Source: Pseudomonadota bacterium
Lineage (GTDB): Bacteria; Pseudomonadota; Gammaproteobacteria; Burkholderiales; Gallionellaceae
Direction: 5' to 3'
Length of the DNA stretch: 10,947 bases
NCBI GenBank assembly: GCA_021783855.1
Contig: JAJXTL010000099.1
Coordinates: 1-10,947 of the forward strand
In this document: positions 1-6,022 of the stretch, piece by piece
Position numbering within the stretch: position 1 is the first letter of the stretch
Layout: every line of letters begins with the position of its first letter
The notes under the pieces: model-generated
Told to the model about the DNA's origin: nothing
Database searches by the model: none
What the model saw: only the letters and a program-made list of their open reading frames with translations
Made by a program: the position numbers and the translations under genes

Positions 1-1699
1 CAATTACATCAAAGCGGTCGAGGAAAAGAACGACTCCGAGAATCTTTCGAAAGTGCTTTATCCCAATGACACCACCCTGATGGGCAGGGAATTGCGTCTC
101 AAACAGCAGTTTTTTTTCGTGAGCGCCTCTCTTCAGGATATTCTCCATCGCTTCACCAAGTTCCACGAATCGTTCGATGACCTTCCCGGTAAGGTCGCCA
201 TCCAGCTCAATGACACCCATCCCTCCATTGCCATACCCGAGCTGATGCACCTGCTGATGGACAAGTATCATCTGAGGTGGGAAAAGGCATGGGATATCAC
301 CAGCAAAACATTTTCATATACCAATCACACGCTCATGCCCGAGGCGCTCGAAACGTGGCCCGTGCCTCTGATGGAGCGGGTGCTGCCGCGCCATGTGCAA
401 ATCATCCTGGAAATCAACCGGCGCTTCCTGAACGATGTGATGCATCGCTATCCCGGGGACAGGGATGTGCTTCAGCGCATGTCCATCATCGGGGAAGGCG
501 GCGAGAAGTGCATACGCATGGCCCATCTTGCCATCGTCGGCAGCCACAGTGTCAACGGGGTGTCGCACATCCACACTGAATTGATGAAAAGTACGATTTT
601 TGCCGATTTCGACCGTTTTTTCCCCGGAAAAATCATCAACCTGACCAACGGGATCACCCCCAGACTTTGGCTCAAGCAGGCCAATCCCCTTCTGGCCGAA
701 CTGATTTCATCGCGTATAGGAGAAGACTGGCCGGCCGACCTGGATCAGCTGGAAAAATTGACTCCCCTCGCGGAGGATGCCGATTTCCGCAGCAGATTCC
801 GCGCAATCAAACATGCGAACAAGGTCAGGCTAGCCGGACTCATCAGGGAGCGCATGGGGATAGAAGTCGAGCCGAATTCTCTGTTCGATGTCCAGATCAA
901 GCGGATTCATGAATACAAACGGCAATTGCTCAATGTGCTGCACATCGTCACCCGCTATAACCGAATCCGCAATAACCCTAAAATGGAGTTCGTGCCGCGC
1001 ACCATCATTTTCGGCGGAAAGGCCGCTCCGGGTTATGCCATGGCCAAGCTGGTCATCAGGCTGATCCATGACGTGGCGGATATCGTAAACAACGACCCTT
1101 CGTTGAACAGCCTGCTCAAGGTGATTTTCATTCCCAATTACGACGTCTCCACTGCAATGGACATCATTCCCGCAGCCGATCTTTCCGAACAGATCTCGAC
1201 CGCCGGAACGGAAGCGTCCGGTACAGGCAACATGAAACTGTCCATGAACGGAGCGCTTACGATCGGAACGCTGGATGGCGCCAACGTTGAAATCAGGGAA
1301 GCGGTCGGGGAAGACAATATCTTCATCTTCGGTCTCGATGCGGCAGAGGTGGCTCAGTGCCATCATCAAGGGTATCGTTCCCTGGATTATTACGAAGTAA
1401 ATCAAGAGCTTAAGACGGCGCTGGATATGATAGGTTCCGGATTTTTTTCCCCGGATGAGCCCGCTCGTTTCGGCGCAGTCGTGGAAAATCTGACCAGCGG
1501 TAATGATCCCTACCTCGTGCTCGCAGACTATGCTTCCTATGTCGATACCCAGAAAAGGGTCGACGATCTTTACCGAGACGTCGACGAATGGTCGCGCAAG
1601 GCCATTCTCAATGTCTCCAGGATGGGACGCTTCTCAAGCGATCGCACCATCAGGCAGTATGCAGAGGAAATATGGGGAGTAAAACCGGTATCGAGGTAG
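1..1699 (+). CDS. glgP: Glycogen/alpha-glucan phosphorylase, 5' end outside window
   Basis: The enzyme releases glucose-1-phosphate from the non-reducing ends of glycogen using phosphate and pyridoxal phosphate (PLP), in the cytoplasm. The frame is already open at base 2 (reading NYIKAVEEKN...), so the GTG at 53 is internal and the gene is cut by the window edge. About 565 residues are visible; the family is usually a little over 800, so roughly the first 250 are missing. Visible family blocks, in order: VLYPND and GRELRLKQQFFFVSA, QLNDTHPSIAIPEL, VNGVSHIHTELMK, NLTNGITPRLW, KRIHEYKRQLLN, FGGKAAPGYAMAK, and the PLP-binding signature EASGTGNMKLSMNGALTIG. The PLP lysine is the GNMK Lys, codon 1235-1237. 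The gene ends in TAG; gnd starts 74 bases later on the same strand, so co-transcription is plausible. Identification is firm; whether the substrate is glycogen or maltodextrin cannot be told from this part. Confidence 0.96.
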   Translation, partial: NYIKAVEEKNDSENLSKVLYPNDTTLMGRELRLKQQFFFVSASLQDILHRFTKFHESFDDLPGKVAIQLNDTHPSIAIPELMHLLMDKYHLRWEKAWDITSKTFSYTNHTLMPEALETWPVPLMERVLPRHVQIILEINRRFLNDVMHRYPGDRDVLQRMSIIGEGGEKCIRMAHLAIVGSHSVNGVSHIHTELMKSTIFADFDRFFPGKIINLTNGITPRLWLKQANPLLAELISSRIGEDWPADLDQLEKLTPLAEDADFRSRFRAIKHANKVRLAGLIRERMGIEVEPNSLFDVQIKRIHEYKRQLLNVLHIVTRYNRIRNNPKMEFVPRTIIFGGKAAPGYAMAKLVIRLIHDVADIVNNDPSLNSLLKVIFIPNYDVSTAMDIIPAADLSEQISTAGTEASGTGNMKLSMNGALTIGTLDGANVEIREAVGEDNIFIFGLDAAEVAQCHHQGYRSLDYYEVNQELKTALDMIGSGFFSPDEPARFGAVVENLTSGNDPYLVLADYASYVDTQKRVDDLYRDVDEWSRKAILNVSRMGRFSSDRTIRQYAEEIWGVKPVSR

Positions 1700-1702
1700 C
1701 TG

Positions 1703-1721
1703 CAGGATAGAAAAAATCCTG
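1703..1721 (+). other. Small hairpin between glgP and gnd
   Basis: A perfect 6-base-pair inverted repeat (CAGGAT at 1703-1708, ATCCTG at 1716-1721) with a seven-base A-rich loop lies just after the glgP stop. No T-run follows, so it is a poor intrinsic terminator. At most it could partly attenuate transcription or stabilise an mRNA end between glgP and gnd. Confidence 0.25.
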
Positions 1722-1773
1722 TTCCGGAAACGGTGCAGCCGGAATAATGTTTTGTAATGCAACGGGGAGAAAT

Positions 1774-2697
1774 ATGATGCGCATGGCGATGATCGGGCTC
1801 GGCAAGATGGGCGGCAATATGGTAAGACGGTTGCGACGGGGTGGGATTGAGGTTGTGGGCTACGACAGGTCGGGGGACGTCGTGGAAAAGCTGGTTTCTG
1901 AGTGCGGCATGATAGGCGCGACATCGGTGGTCGATGCAATCGCTGAGCTTGCCTCCCCGAGGATCGTCTGGATCATGCTGCCCAGCGGGGAGCCGACGGA
2001 AATCCAGATCAGGGAGCTTGCGGCGCTGTTGTCCGGCGGTGACATCGTCATCGACGGCGGCAACTCGAATTATCACGACAGCCGGCGGCGGGGCGCATGG
2101 CTACTGGAGCGAGGCATCGGCTTCATGGATGCGGGCACTTCAGGCGGCGTGTGGGGGCTGGAAAACGGCTACTGCCTGATGGTCGGCGCAGAGCCGGAGG
2201 TCGCAGCGGCAGTCGAGCCTGTGCTCAAGGCGCTTGCGCCGGCGCCCGACCGCGGATGGGCGCATGTCGGACCGGTGGGTTCGGGGCATTTCACGAAAAT
2301 GGTTCACAACGGCATCGAATACGGCATGATGCAGGCCTTGTCCGAAGGGCTTGCGCTCATCGAAGGGAAGCACGAGTTTGCCCTGGACCTGGCCCAGATC
2401 ACCGAACTCTGGCGCCATAGTTCGGTGGTGAGGAGCTGGTTATTGGATCTTACCGCTGAGGCGCTACACGCTGATCAGAAGCTGGAGGGAATCGCTCCCT
2501 ATGTCGCGGATTCCGGAGAAGGGCGATGGACTGCCATCGAGGCGATCGATCAGGGGGTAGCCGCCCCCGTGCTGAGTATGGCGCTTCAGATGCGCTTTCT
2601 GAGTCAGGACGACCAGGGTTACGGGTTCAAGCTGCTTTCCCTGATGAGAAACGCATTCGGCGGACACGCCGTGAAAGCGCAGCATGAAAATAACTGA
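1774..2697 (+). CDS. gnd: 6-phosphogluconate dehydrogenase, decarboxylating, short (~300 aa) form
   Basis: Oxidises 6-phosphogluconate to ribulose-5-phosphate plus CO2, the second oxidative step of the pentose phosphate pathway. An in-frame ATG exists at 1747, but a GGGGAG ribosome site at 1764-1769 and the family N-terminus ([15 protein letters not shown]) favour ATG 1774 or 1777, giving 306-307 residues. Using 1774 numbering: Rossmann motif GLGKMG at 8-13; substrate-site block TSGG at 122-125; catalytic block [10 protein letters not shown] with Lys175, His178 and Asn179. The short length matches the GndA/YqeC-type branch and not the ~470-residue classical Gnd. The end of the second beta strand reads GYDRS (Asp31), where NADP-dependent classical enzymes have NRT; an acidic residue there usually means NAD preference (inference). 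The 3' end overlaps zwf by 14 bases, indicating translational coupling. Confidence 0.93.
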   Translation: MMRMAMIGLGKMGGNMVRRLRRGGIEVVGYDRSGDVVEKLVSECGMIGATSVVDAIAELASPRIVWIMLPSGEPTEIQIRELAALLSGGDIVIDGGNSNYHDSRRRGAWLLERGIGFMDAGTSGGVWGLENGYCLMVGAEPEVAAAVEPVLKALAPAPDRGWAHVGPVGSGHFTKMVHNGIEYGMMQALSEGLALIEGKHEFALDLAQITELWRHSSVVRSWLLDLTAEALHADQKLEGIAPYVADSGEGRWTAIEAIDQGVAAPVLSMALQMRFLSQDDQGYGFKLLSLMRNAFGGHAVKAQHENN

Positions 2698-4189
2698 CCC
2701 CTGTACGCTGGTCATCTTCGGCGCCGGAGGGAATCTCTCCAGACGCAAATTGATTCCTGCGCTGTTTCAGCTCGAAACTTCGGGACGCCTGCCCGATAAT
2801 ATGGTGATCCTGGCTTCAAGTCTGGATCAGTGGAGCCGTGAACAATGGTTGGAAGAAGTGGCGAAAATGCTGCTCGCAAAATACCCGAACGGGGTGGAAG
2901 AGAAGGCTTTCGAGCGATTCAGGAGCCGGCTTTACTACCACCAGAGCAGCCTGGACGATCCGGAGGCCTACCGGAGATTGCAGGCAATGCTGGAAGAGAC
3001 GCCCGAGTTTCCCTCGAATATCGTGTTTTACATGGCGGTCAGGCCTGCCGAATTCATGGCGCTCATCGAGAAACTGACTTCGGTCAACCTGCTCAAGGAA
3101 ACCAGGGGATGGCGGCGGGTGGTGATCGAGAAGCCTTTCGGCTATGACCTGTTGAGCGCGCAGATCCTTCAGAACGGACTTTACAAACATCTGAACGAAC
3201 CCCAGATTTACCGGATAGACCATTATCTCGGGAAGGGAACGGTGCAGAATGTGATGCTTTTCCGCTTTGCCAACCTGCTGCTCGAACCGCTCTGGAATCG
3301 CCATTACATCGATCATGTCCAGATTACGCACTCCGAAACCCTGGGCATCGAAGGCAGGACGGATTATTACGAAGGTTCGGGCGCGTTGCGCGACATGATT
3401 CAGAGCCATCTGCTGCAATTGCTCACGATTGTCGCAATGGAGCCGCCGCTTTCGATCAGCGCCGAACATTTGCGCGACGAAAAAGTGAAGGTGTTGAAAG
3501 CCATTCGCCCGATCCCGCAAAATGCGGTGCATGCCCACGCTTTCAGGGGCCAGTATGCAAGCGGCATGGTGGACGGCAAAGCTGTGCCCGGATATCTGGA
3601 AGAAGCCGGGGTCGCTCCCGGCAGCTCGACCGAAACCTATGCGGCGCTCAAGCTGTTCGTCGACAACTGGCGCTGGATGGGCGTGCCGTTCTATCTCAGA
3701 ACGGGCAAGCGCATGGCGGAAAACAGTTCCGCCATCTCGATACGCTTCAAAACGCCTCCCCAGGATCTGTTGCGTCATACGCGTCAGGAACCGCCGAAGC
3801 CGAACTGGATATTGCTCGGTATCCAGCCGAACGACTGCCTCAAGATGGAAATGCAGGTCAAGGTGCCGGGCCTCGATCTGCATACCCGCACCGTCAGCCT
3901 CGATGCAACTTATCACAAGGGGGGCGATCAGGACTACGACGCTTACGAAGGGCTGTTGCTCGATGTGATGAACGGCGATCATTCCCTTTTTCTGCGTATC
4001 GACGAAGTGGAATGCGCATGGAGCACCGTGGACCCGATCCTGAAGGTATGGTCGATGGAACGCGATTTCATCAGTACCTATCCGGCAGGCTCATGGGGCC
4101 CGCGCGGCACCTATCGTTTGTTCGACCGGGACGACCAGTTCTGGCGCCACTCGCTCGATACCGACGGCGGCGACCTGCACGCATTTTAA
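2684..4189 (+). CDS. zwf: Glucose-6-phosphate 1-dehydrogenase
   Basis: Oxidises glucose-6-phosphate to 6-phosphogluconolactone, the entry step of the oxidative pentose phosphate pathway (and of Entner-Doudoroff or dissimilatory RuMP routes). It has 501 residues, normal for the family. The N-terminal nucleotide loop is [17 protein letters not shown] (12-28; usual form GxxGDLxxRKL). The substrate block is RIDHYLGK with Lys184; the next residue is Gly185 where the signature normally has Glu, Gln or Lys. The catalytic base is probably His242 in [12 protein letters not shown] (family QNH, here QSH). The C-terminal YPAGSWGP motif is intact. After the second beta strand the sequence reads [10 protein letters not shown]: the Arg that normally binds the NADP 2'-phosphate appears replaced by Ser45/Ser46, so cofactor preference may be shifted towards NAD (inference). 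The start overlaps the gnd end by 14 bases and has only a weak ribosome site, consistent with coupling to gnd. No lactonase gene (pgl) lies here. Confidence 0.95.
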   Translation: MKITDPCTLVIFGAGGNLSRRKLIPALFQLETSGRLPDNMVILASSLDQWSREQWLEEVAKMLLAKYPNGVEEKAFERFRSRLYYHQSSLDDPEAYRRLQAMLEETPEFPSNIVFYMAVRPAEFMALIEKLTSVNLLKETRGWRRVVIEKPFGYDLLSAQILQNGLYKHLNEPQIYRIDHYLGKGTVQNVMLFRFANLLLEPLWNRHYIDHVQITHSETLGIEGRTDYYEGSGALRDMIQSHLLQLLTIVAMEPPLSISAEHLRDEKVKVLKAIRPIPQNAVHAHAFRGQYASGMVDGKAVPGYLEEAGVAPGSSTETYAALKLFVDNWRWMGVPFYLRTGKRMAENSSAISIRFKTPPQDLLRHTRQEPPKPNWILLGIQPNDCLKMEMQVKVPGLDLHTRTVSLDATYHKGGDQDYDAYEGLLLDVMNGDHSLFLRIDEVECAWSTVDPILKVWSMERDFISTYPAGSWGPRGTYRLFDRDDQFWRHSLDTDGGDLHAF

Positions 4190-4283
4190 CGATCATGGCA
4201 AGAAAGCCACCCCTGATAATGCAATTATTCCCACAGGGATATTGCCTTTTTGGGCAATAACTCGCAAACCTGCCATGATCGTT
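4188..4283 (+). repeat. Nested inverted repeats after zwf, possible terminator region
   Basis: A perfect 13-base inverted repeat (AACGATCATGGCA at 4188-4200, TGCCATGATCGTT at 4271-4283) begins inside the zwf stop codon. Between the arms are two further stems that share one strand. Bases 4241-4246 (ATTGCC) can pair with 4253-4258 (GGCAAT) around a T-rich loop. Alternatively 4236-4245 can pair with 4221-4232 (GCAAT...CCC around ACA) as an imperfect stem. The two inner stems exclude each other. No clean T-run follows any stem, so calling it the zwf terminator is inference; it may equally be a repeat element. Confidence 0.5.
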
Positions 4284-4356
4284 CCCTCACCCCCGTTCCC
4301 CCTCTCCCGGAGGGCGAGGGGTACGGCTCGTCGCTGCGCGAGTTTCACGTTAACGA
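4266..4356 (+). repeat. Composite dispersed repeat, copy 1
   Basis: The left block (4266-4291) matches 5852-5877 at 23 of 26 positions. The right block (4312-4356) matches 5957-6001 at 32 of 45 ungapped positions, ending in the shared word TTCACGTTAACGA. Between the blocks is a G+C-rich palindrome: 4300-4308 pairs with 4312-4320 (nine pairs with one mismatch, loop GGA), of the CCCTC...GAGGG kind that is common as dispersed intergenic repeats in proteobacteria. The copy ends 31 bases before the DUF2934 gene and its left block also forms the right arm of the inverted repeat after zwf. Confidence 0.6.
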
Positions 4357-4375
4357 TTTACCACCCACTCGATAC

Positions 4376-4381
4376 AGGAGG
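4376..4381 (+). promoter_or_regulatory. Strong Shine-Dalgarno site for the DUF2934 gene
   Basis: A full AGGAGG lies six bases before ATG 4388. It decides the start: the same frame is open back to an ATG at 4250, but that extension would run through the composite repeat and has no such site. The strength of this site suggests the small protein is efficiently translated. Confidence 0.8.
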
Positions 4382-4387
4382 ATTGAA

Positions 4388-4639
4388 ATGGAACATACCG
4401 AAAAATTGCCGAAAACAAGAGCGAAGAAGTCGCCTGCAGAAAGCCCGGCTGAGGCAAAACCCGCAGTGCGCCGACGCAAGAATATTGCGATCGCTCACCA
4501 GGAACGCCATGGCATGATCGCCGATGCAGCCTATTTTCGCTCTCAAAAGCGGGGTGCGTCGGAACAGGGCGATCATTTTGCCGACTGGCTTGCCGCAGAA
4601 GCGGAGATAGACGCGATCATTTCGGATAGCCGAAGCTGA
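4388..4639 (+). CDS. Small DUF2934 family protein
   Basis: A protein of 83 residues. The first 35 or so are basic and Pro/Ala/Lys-rich (KTRAKKSPAESPAEAKPAVRRRK is the region around residues 10-32) and probably disordered. The C-terminal part has the DUF2934 pattern: a helix with IADAAYFRSQKRG (around 45-57) followed by HFADWLAAEAEID (around 63-75), like the DWLxAExE ending typical of that family. Function is unknown; members are small, probably cytoplasmic, and often found in beta- and gammaproteobacteria. There is no signal peptide or membrane segment. The gene stands alone between the repeat-rich post-zwf region and a possible hairpin terminator. The family call rests on recognition of the pattern without a profile search. 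Confidence 0.75.
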   Translation: MEHTEKLPKTRAKKSPAESPAEAKPAVRRRKNIAIAHQERHGMIADAAYFRSQKRGASEQGDHFADWLAAEAEIDAIISDSRS

Positions 4640-4801
4640 GCAACCCGCTTCAAGCCTTCAAACATCCGGCCAGCAAGTCTGGCTGGACAACCTTAGGTGT
4701 CGAGAAATAATTAGTTGAACATTCAATGGCACATGGGCGAAGATTGGCATGCTTGTCAGGTTTAGGCGAGGATAACAACGATCTGAGTTAAACTCGCGGT
4801 C
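4640..4801 (+). other. Intergenic region between DUF2934 gene and RpfE-type gene
   Basis: 162 bases without a gene. It holds one hairpin (4666-4686, listed separately). I see no convincing sigma-70 promoter: TTGAAC at 4715-4720 and TTGTCA at 4753-4758 resemble -35 boxes but neither has a good -10 box at 16-18 bases. There is also no strong ribosome site before ATG 4802. Confidence 0.4.
4666..4686 (+). terminator. Hairpin after DUF2934 gene, possible terminator
   Basis: CCGGCCAG (4666-4673) pairs with CTGGCTGG (4679-4686), eight pairs including one G-T wobble, around the five-base loop CAAGT. It starts 27 bases after the stop codon, a usual terminator position, but the following bases (ACAACCTTAGG) lack a T-run, so intrinsic termination would be weak. 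Confidence 0.4.
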
Positions 4802-5986
4802 ATGAAAAGTGTTCATCTGGTCGTTGCCGATTTATTCCTGCCCAAAGACTTTGCCGCCGAGGCGTGCGCAGGGTTACGTTTGCCTGCACTGGAAAGAATT
4901 CTGGCGCGTGGACGCAGTGAAATGCATCCGCCGATTTCGCTGGAAGAGGCTCTGTGCGGGCTGTTTGCTGTGTCCGGCAAGACGGGGCTGGCGGCGATTT
5001 CTGCGGCATTTGACGGGCTGGAACGCGGTTGCTGGCTGCGCGCCGATCCGGTGCATGTGCGTTTGCAGCGCGAGCAGGTAGTTTTGCTGCCCAATGTGAC
5101 TGTCAGCGTCGAGGAGGCCGCGCTTTTTTGCGCCAGCCTGAACGAGCACTTCGCGGGCCAGGGCATGGCGTTTTTTGCGCCGCATCCGCTCCGCTGGTAT
5201 GTGCGGCTGGATGCGCTGCCTGACATCACAACGGTGCCGTTGTCGCAGGCGGGCGGGCGCAATATTCAAGGTAATTTGCCGACGGGGCCGGATGCGCGGC
5301 ACTGGCATCAGCTGTTCAACGAGATACAGATGCTGTTGTTCGCACATCCGCTCAACGAGGCGCGGGAAGCGCGCGGCGAAATGCCGGTCAACAGCGTGTG
5401 GTTCTGGGGGGATGGAGCAGCACAAATGCCAACGCAAAGCCCCATCGAGCGCGCGAGTTCGGATGAATTGCTGGTGGAAATGCTGGCGTCTCAAGCCGGG
5501 ATTCCCTGTGCATCGTGGCAGCCGACATGGCGCAACTCCCTCGCCCCCGATGGGGAAAGGTCCGGTGAGAGGGAATTGCTGGTCTGGACGGGTTTGCGCT
5601 GCGCCTTGCAGCGCGGCGATCTGGCGGCGTGGCGAGATGCATTGCAGGATTTTGAGACCGGTTACGCACAGCCTTTATGGCAGGCTTTGCGAACGGGTAG
5701 AATCGCCCGATTAAGTCTTGACGTGCTGGGCGGCGACGGCCTGCGGAGTGTCGCTCTGGCACGCGCCGATAGTTGGTCGTTCTGGAGAAAAACCAGGCGG
5801 CTGGCCGACTATTCAGTAACGGACATGGAATTGATGCCACCACAGAAAACGAAACTTGCCATGCCCGTTCCCTCACCTCAATCCTCAGATGAAACAACTA
5901 GCCACTCGACTAAGCCATCACAAAACGATGGCAAAGTCGCTGGTTATCCCGTAAACGGGCGAGGAGACGAACGAATCGCTACGTGA
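4802..5986 (+). CDS. RpfE-type conserved protein (COG4255-like), repeat-derived C-terminus
   Basis: A 394-residue protein of unknown biochemical role. It resembles the 'regulatory protein, RpfE type' family, which is sometimes annotated as a phosphoglycerate-mutase-like protein and often sits beside recJ; recJ is not next to it here. Recognisable blocks: LRADPVHVRLQREQVVLL (about 78-95), GRNIQGNLPTGPDARHWHQLFNEIQMLLFAHPLNEAREARGE spread over about 151-193, NSVWFWGDG (about 197-205), and the C-terminal LGGDGLRSVALARADSWSFWRK (about 308-331). Residues about 244-258 are encoded by a palindromic repeat (5536-5574). Everything after about residue 350 comes from copy 2 of the composite repeat, so the last ~44 residues are probably not ancestral. 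There is no signal peptide or membrane segment. The start at 4802 matches the family N-terminus but has a weak ribosome site. Family assignment is from memory of these blocks. Confidence 0.75.
   Translation: MKSVHLVVADLFLPKDFAAEACAGLRLPALERILARGRSEMHPPISLEEALCGLFAVSGKTGLAAISAAFDGLERGCWLRADPVHVRLQREQVVLLPNVTVSVEEAALFCASLNEHFAGQGMAFFAPHPLRWYVRLDALPDITTVPLSQAGGRNIQGNLPTGPDARHWHQLFNEIQMLLFAHPLNEAREARGEMPVNSVWFWGDGAAQMPTQSPIERASSDELLVEMLASQAGIPCASWQPTWRNSLAPDGERSGERELLVWTGLRCALQRGDLAAWRDALQDFETGYAQPLWQALRTGRIARLSLDVLGGDGLRSVALARADSWSFWRKTRRLADYSVTDMELMPPQKTKLAMPVPSPQSSDETTSHSTKPSQNDGKVAGYPVNGRGDERIAT
5536..5574 (+). repeat. Palindromic element inside the RpfE-type gene
   Basis: Outer arms TCCCTC (5537-5542) and GAGGGA (5569-5574) and inner arms CCCC (5545-5548) and GGGG (5552-5555) make a two-stage hairpin of the CCCTCGCCCC...GGGG...GTGAGAGGG type known as dispersed repeats in proteobacteria. 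It is read in frame and adds residues around 244-258 (RNSLAPDGERSGERE). Confidence 0.6.
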
Positions 5987-6001
5987 AATTCACGTTAACG
6001 A
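5852..6001 (+). repeat. Composite dispersed repeat, copy 2
   Basis: It shares its left block (5852-5877) and right block (5957-6001) with copy 1, but its interior is longer (79 against 20 bases) and unlike copy 1. Within it, CTTGCCATGCCCGTT (5855-5869) is mirrored by AACGATGGCAAAG (5924-5936), an imperfect inverted repeat using the same core word as the arms after zwf. Most of the copy is translated as the tail of the RpfE-type protein; it ends 21 bases before the channel gene. Confidence 0.6.
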
Positions 6002-6022
6002 ACGGAATCTAGCGGAGAAATC

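Noticed and set aside
110..117. Run of eight T in glgP as a possible phase-variation or frameshift site
   Set aside because: The frame is intact and the residues (QFFFVSA) match the family; nothing suggests slippage.
830..1405. Minus-strand open frame of 191 codons opposite glgP
   Set aside because: It is antisense to the well-supported phosphorylase, with no domain and no ribosome site that I could recognise.
1747..1773. Upstream ATG start for gnd
   Set aside because: It adds nine residues not seen in the family and has no ribosome site, while ATG 1774/1777 follows GGGGAG at a proper distance.
2816..3982. Long open frame of 388 codons on the minus strand opposite zwf
   Set aside because: It lies wholly antisense to a gene with clear family motifs, its translation has no recognisable domain, and such frames arise from codon bias in G+C-rich genes.
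4242..4517. Plus-strand open frame across the post-zwf repeat
   Set aside because: It runs through repeat sequence, is out of frame with the DUF2934 gene that has a strong ribosome site, and shows no family pattern.
4266..6001. CRISPR array or transposon formed by the repeats
   Set aside because: Only two diverged copies over 1.7 kb with genes between them, no regular spacers, no transposase and no target-site duplications seen.
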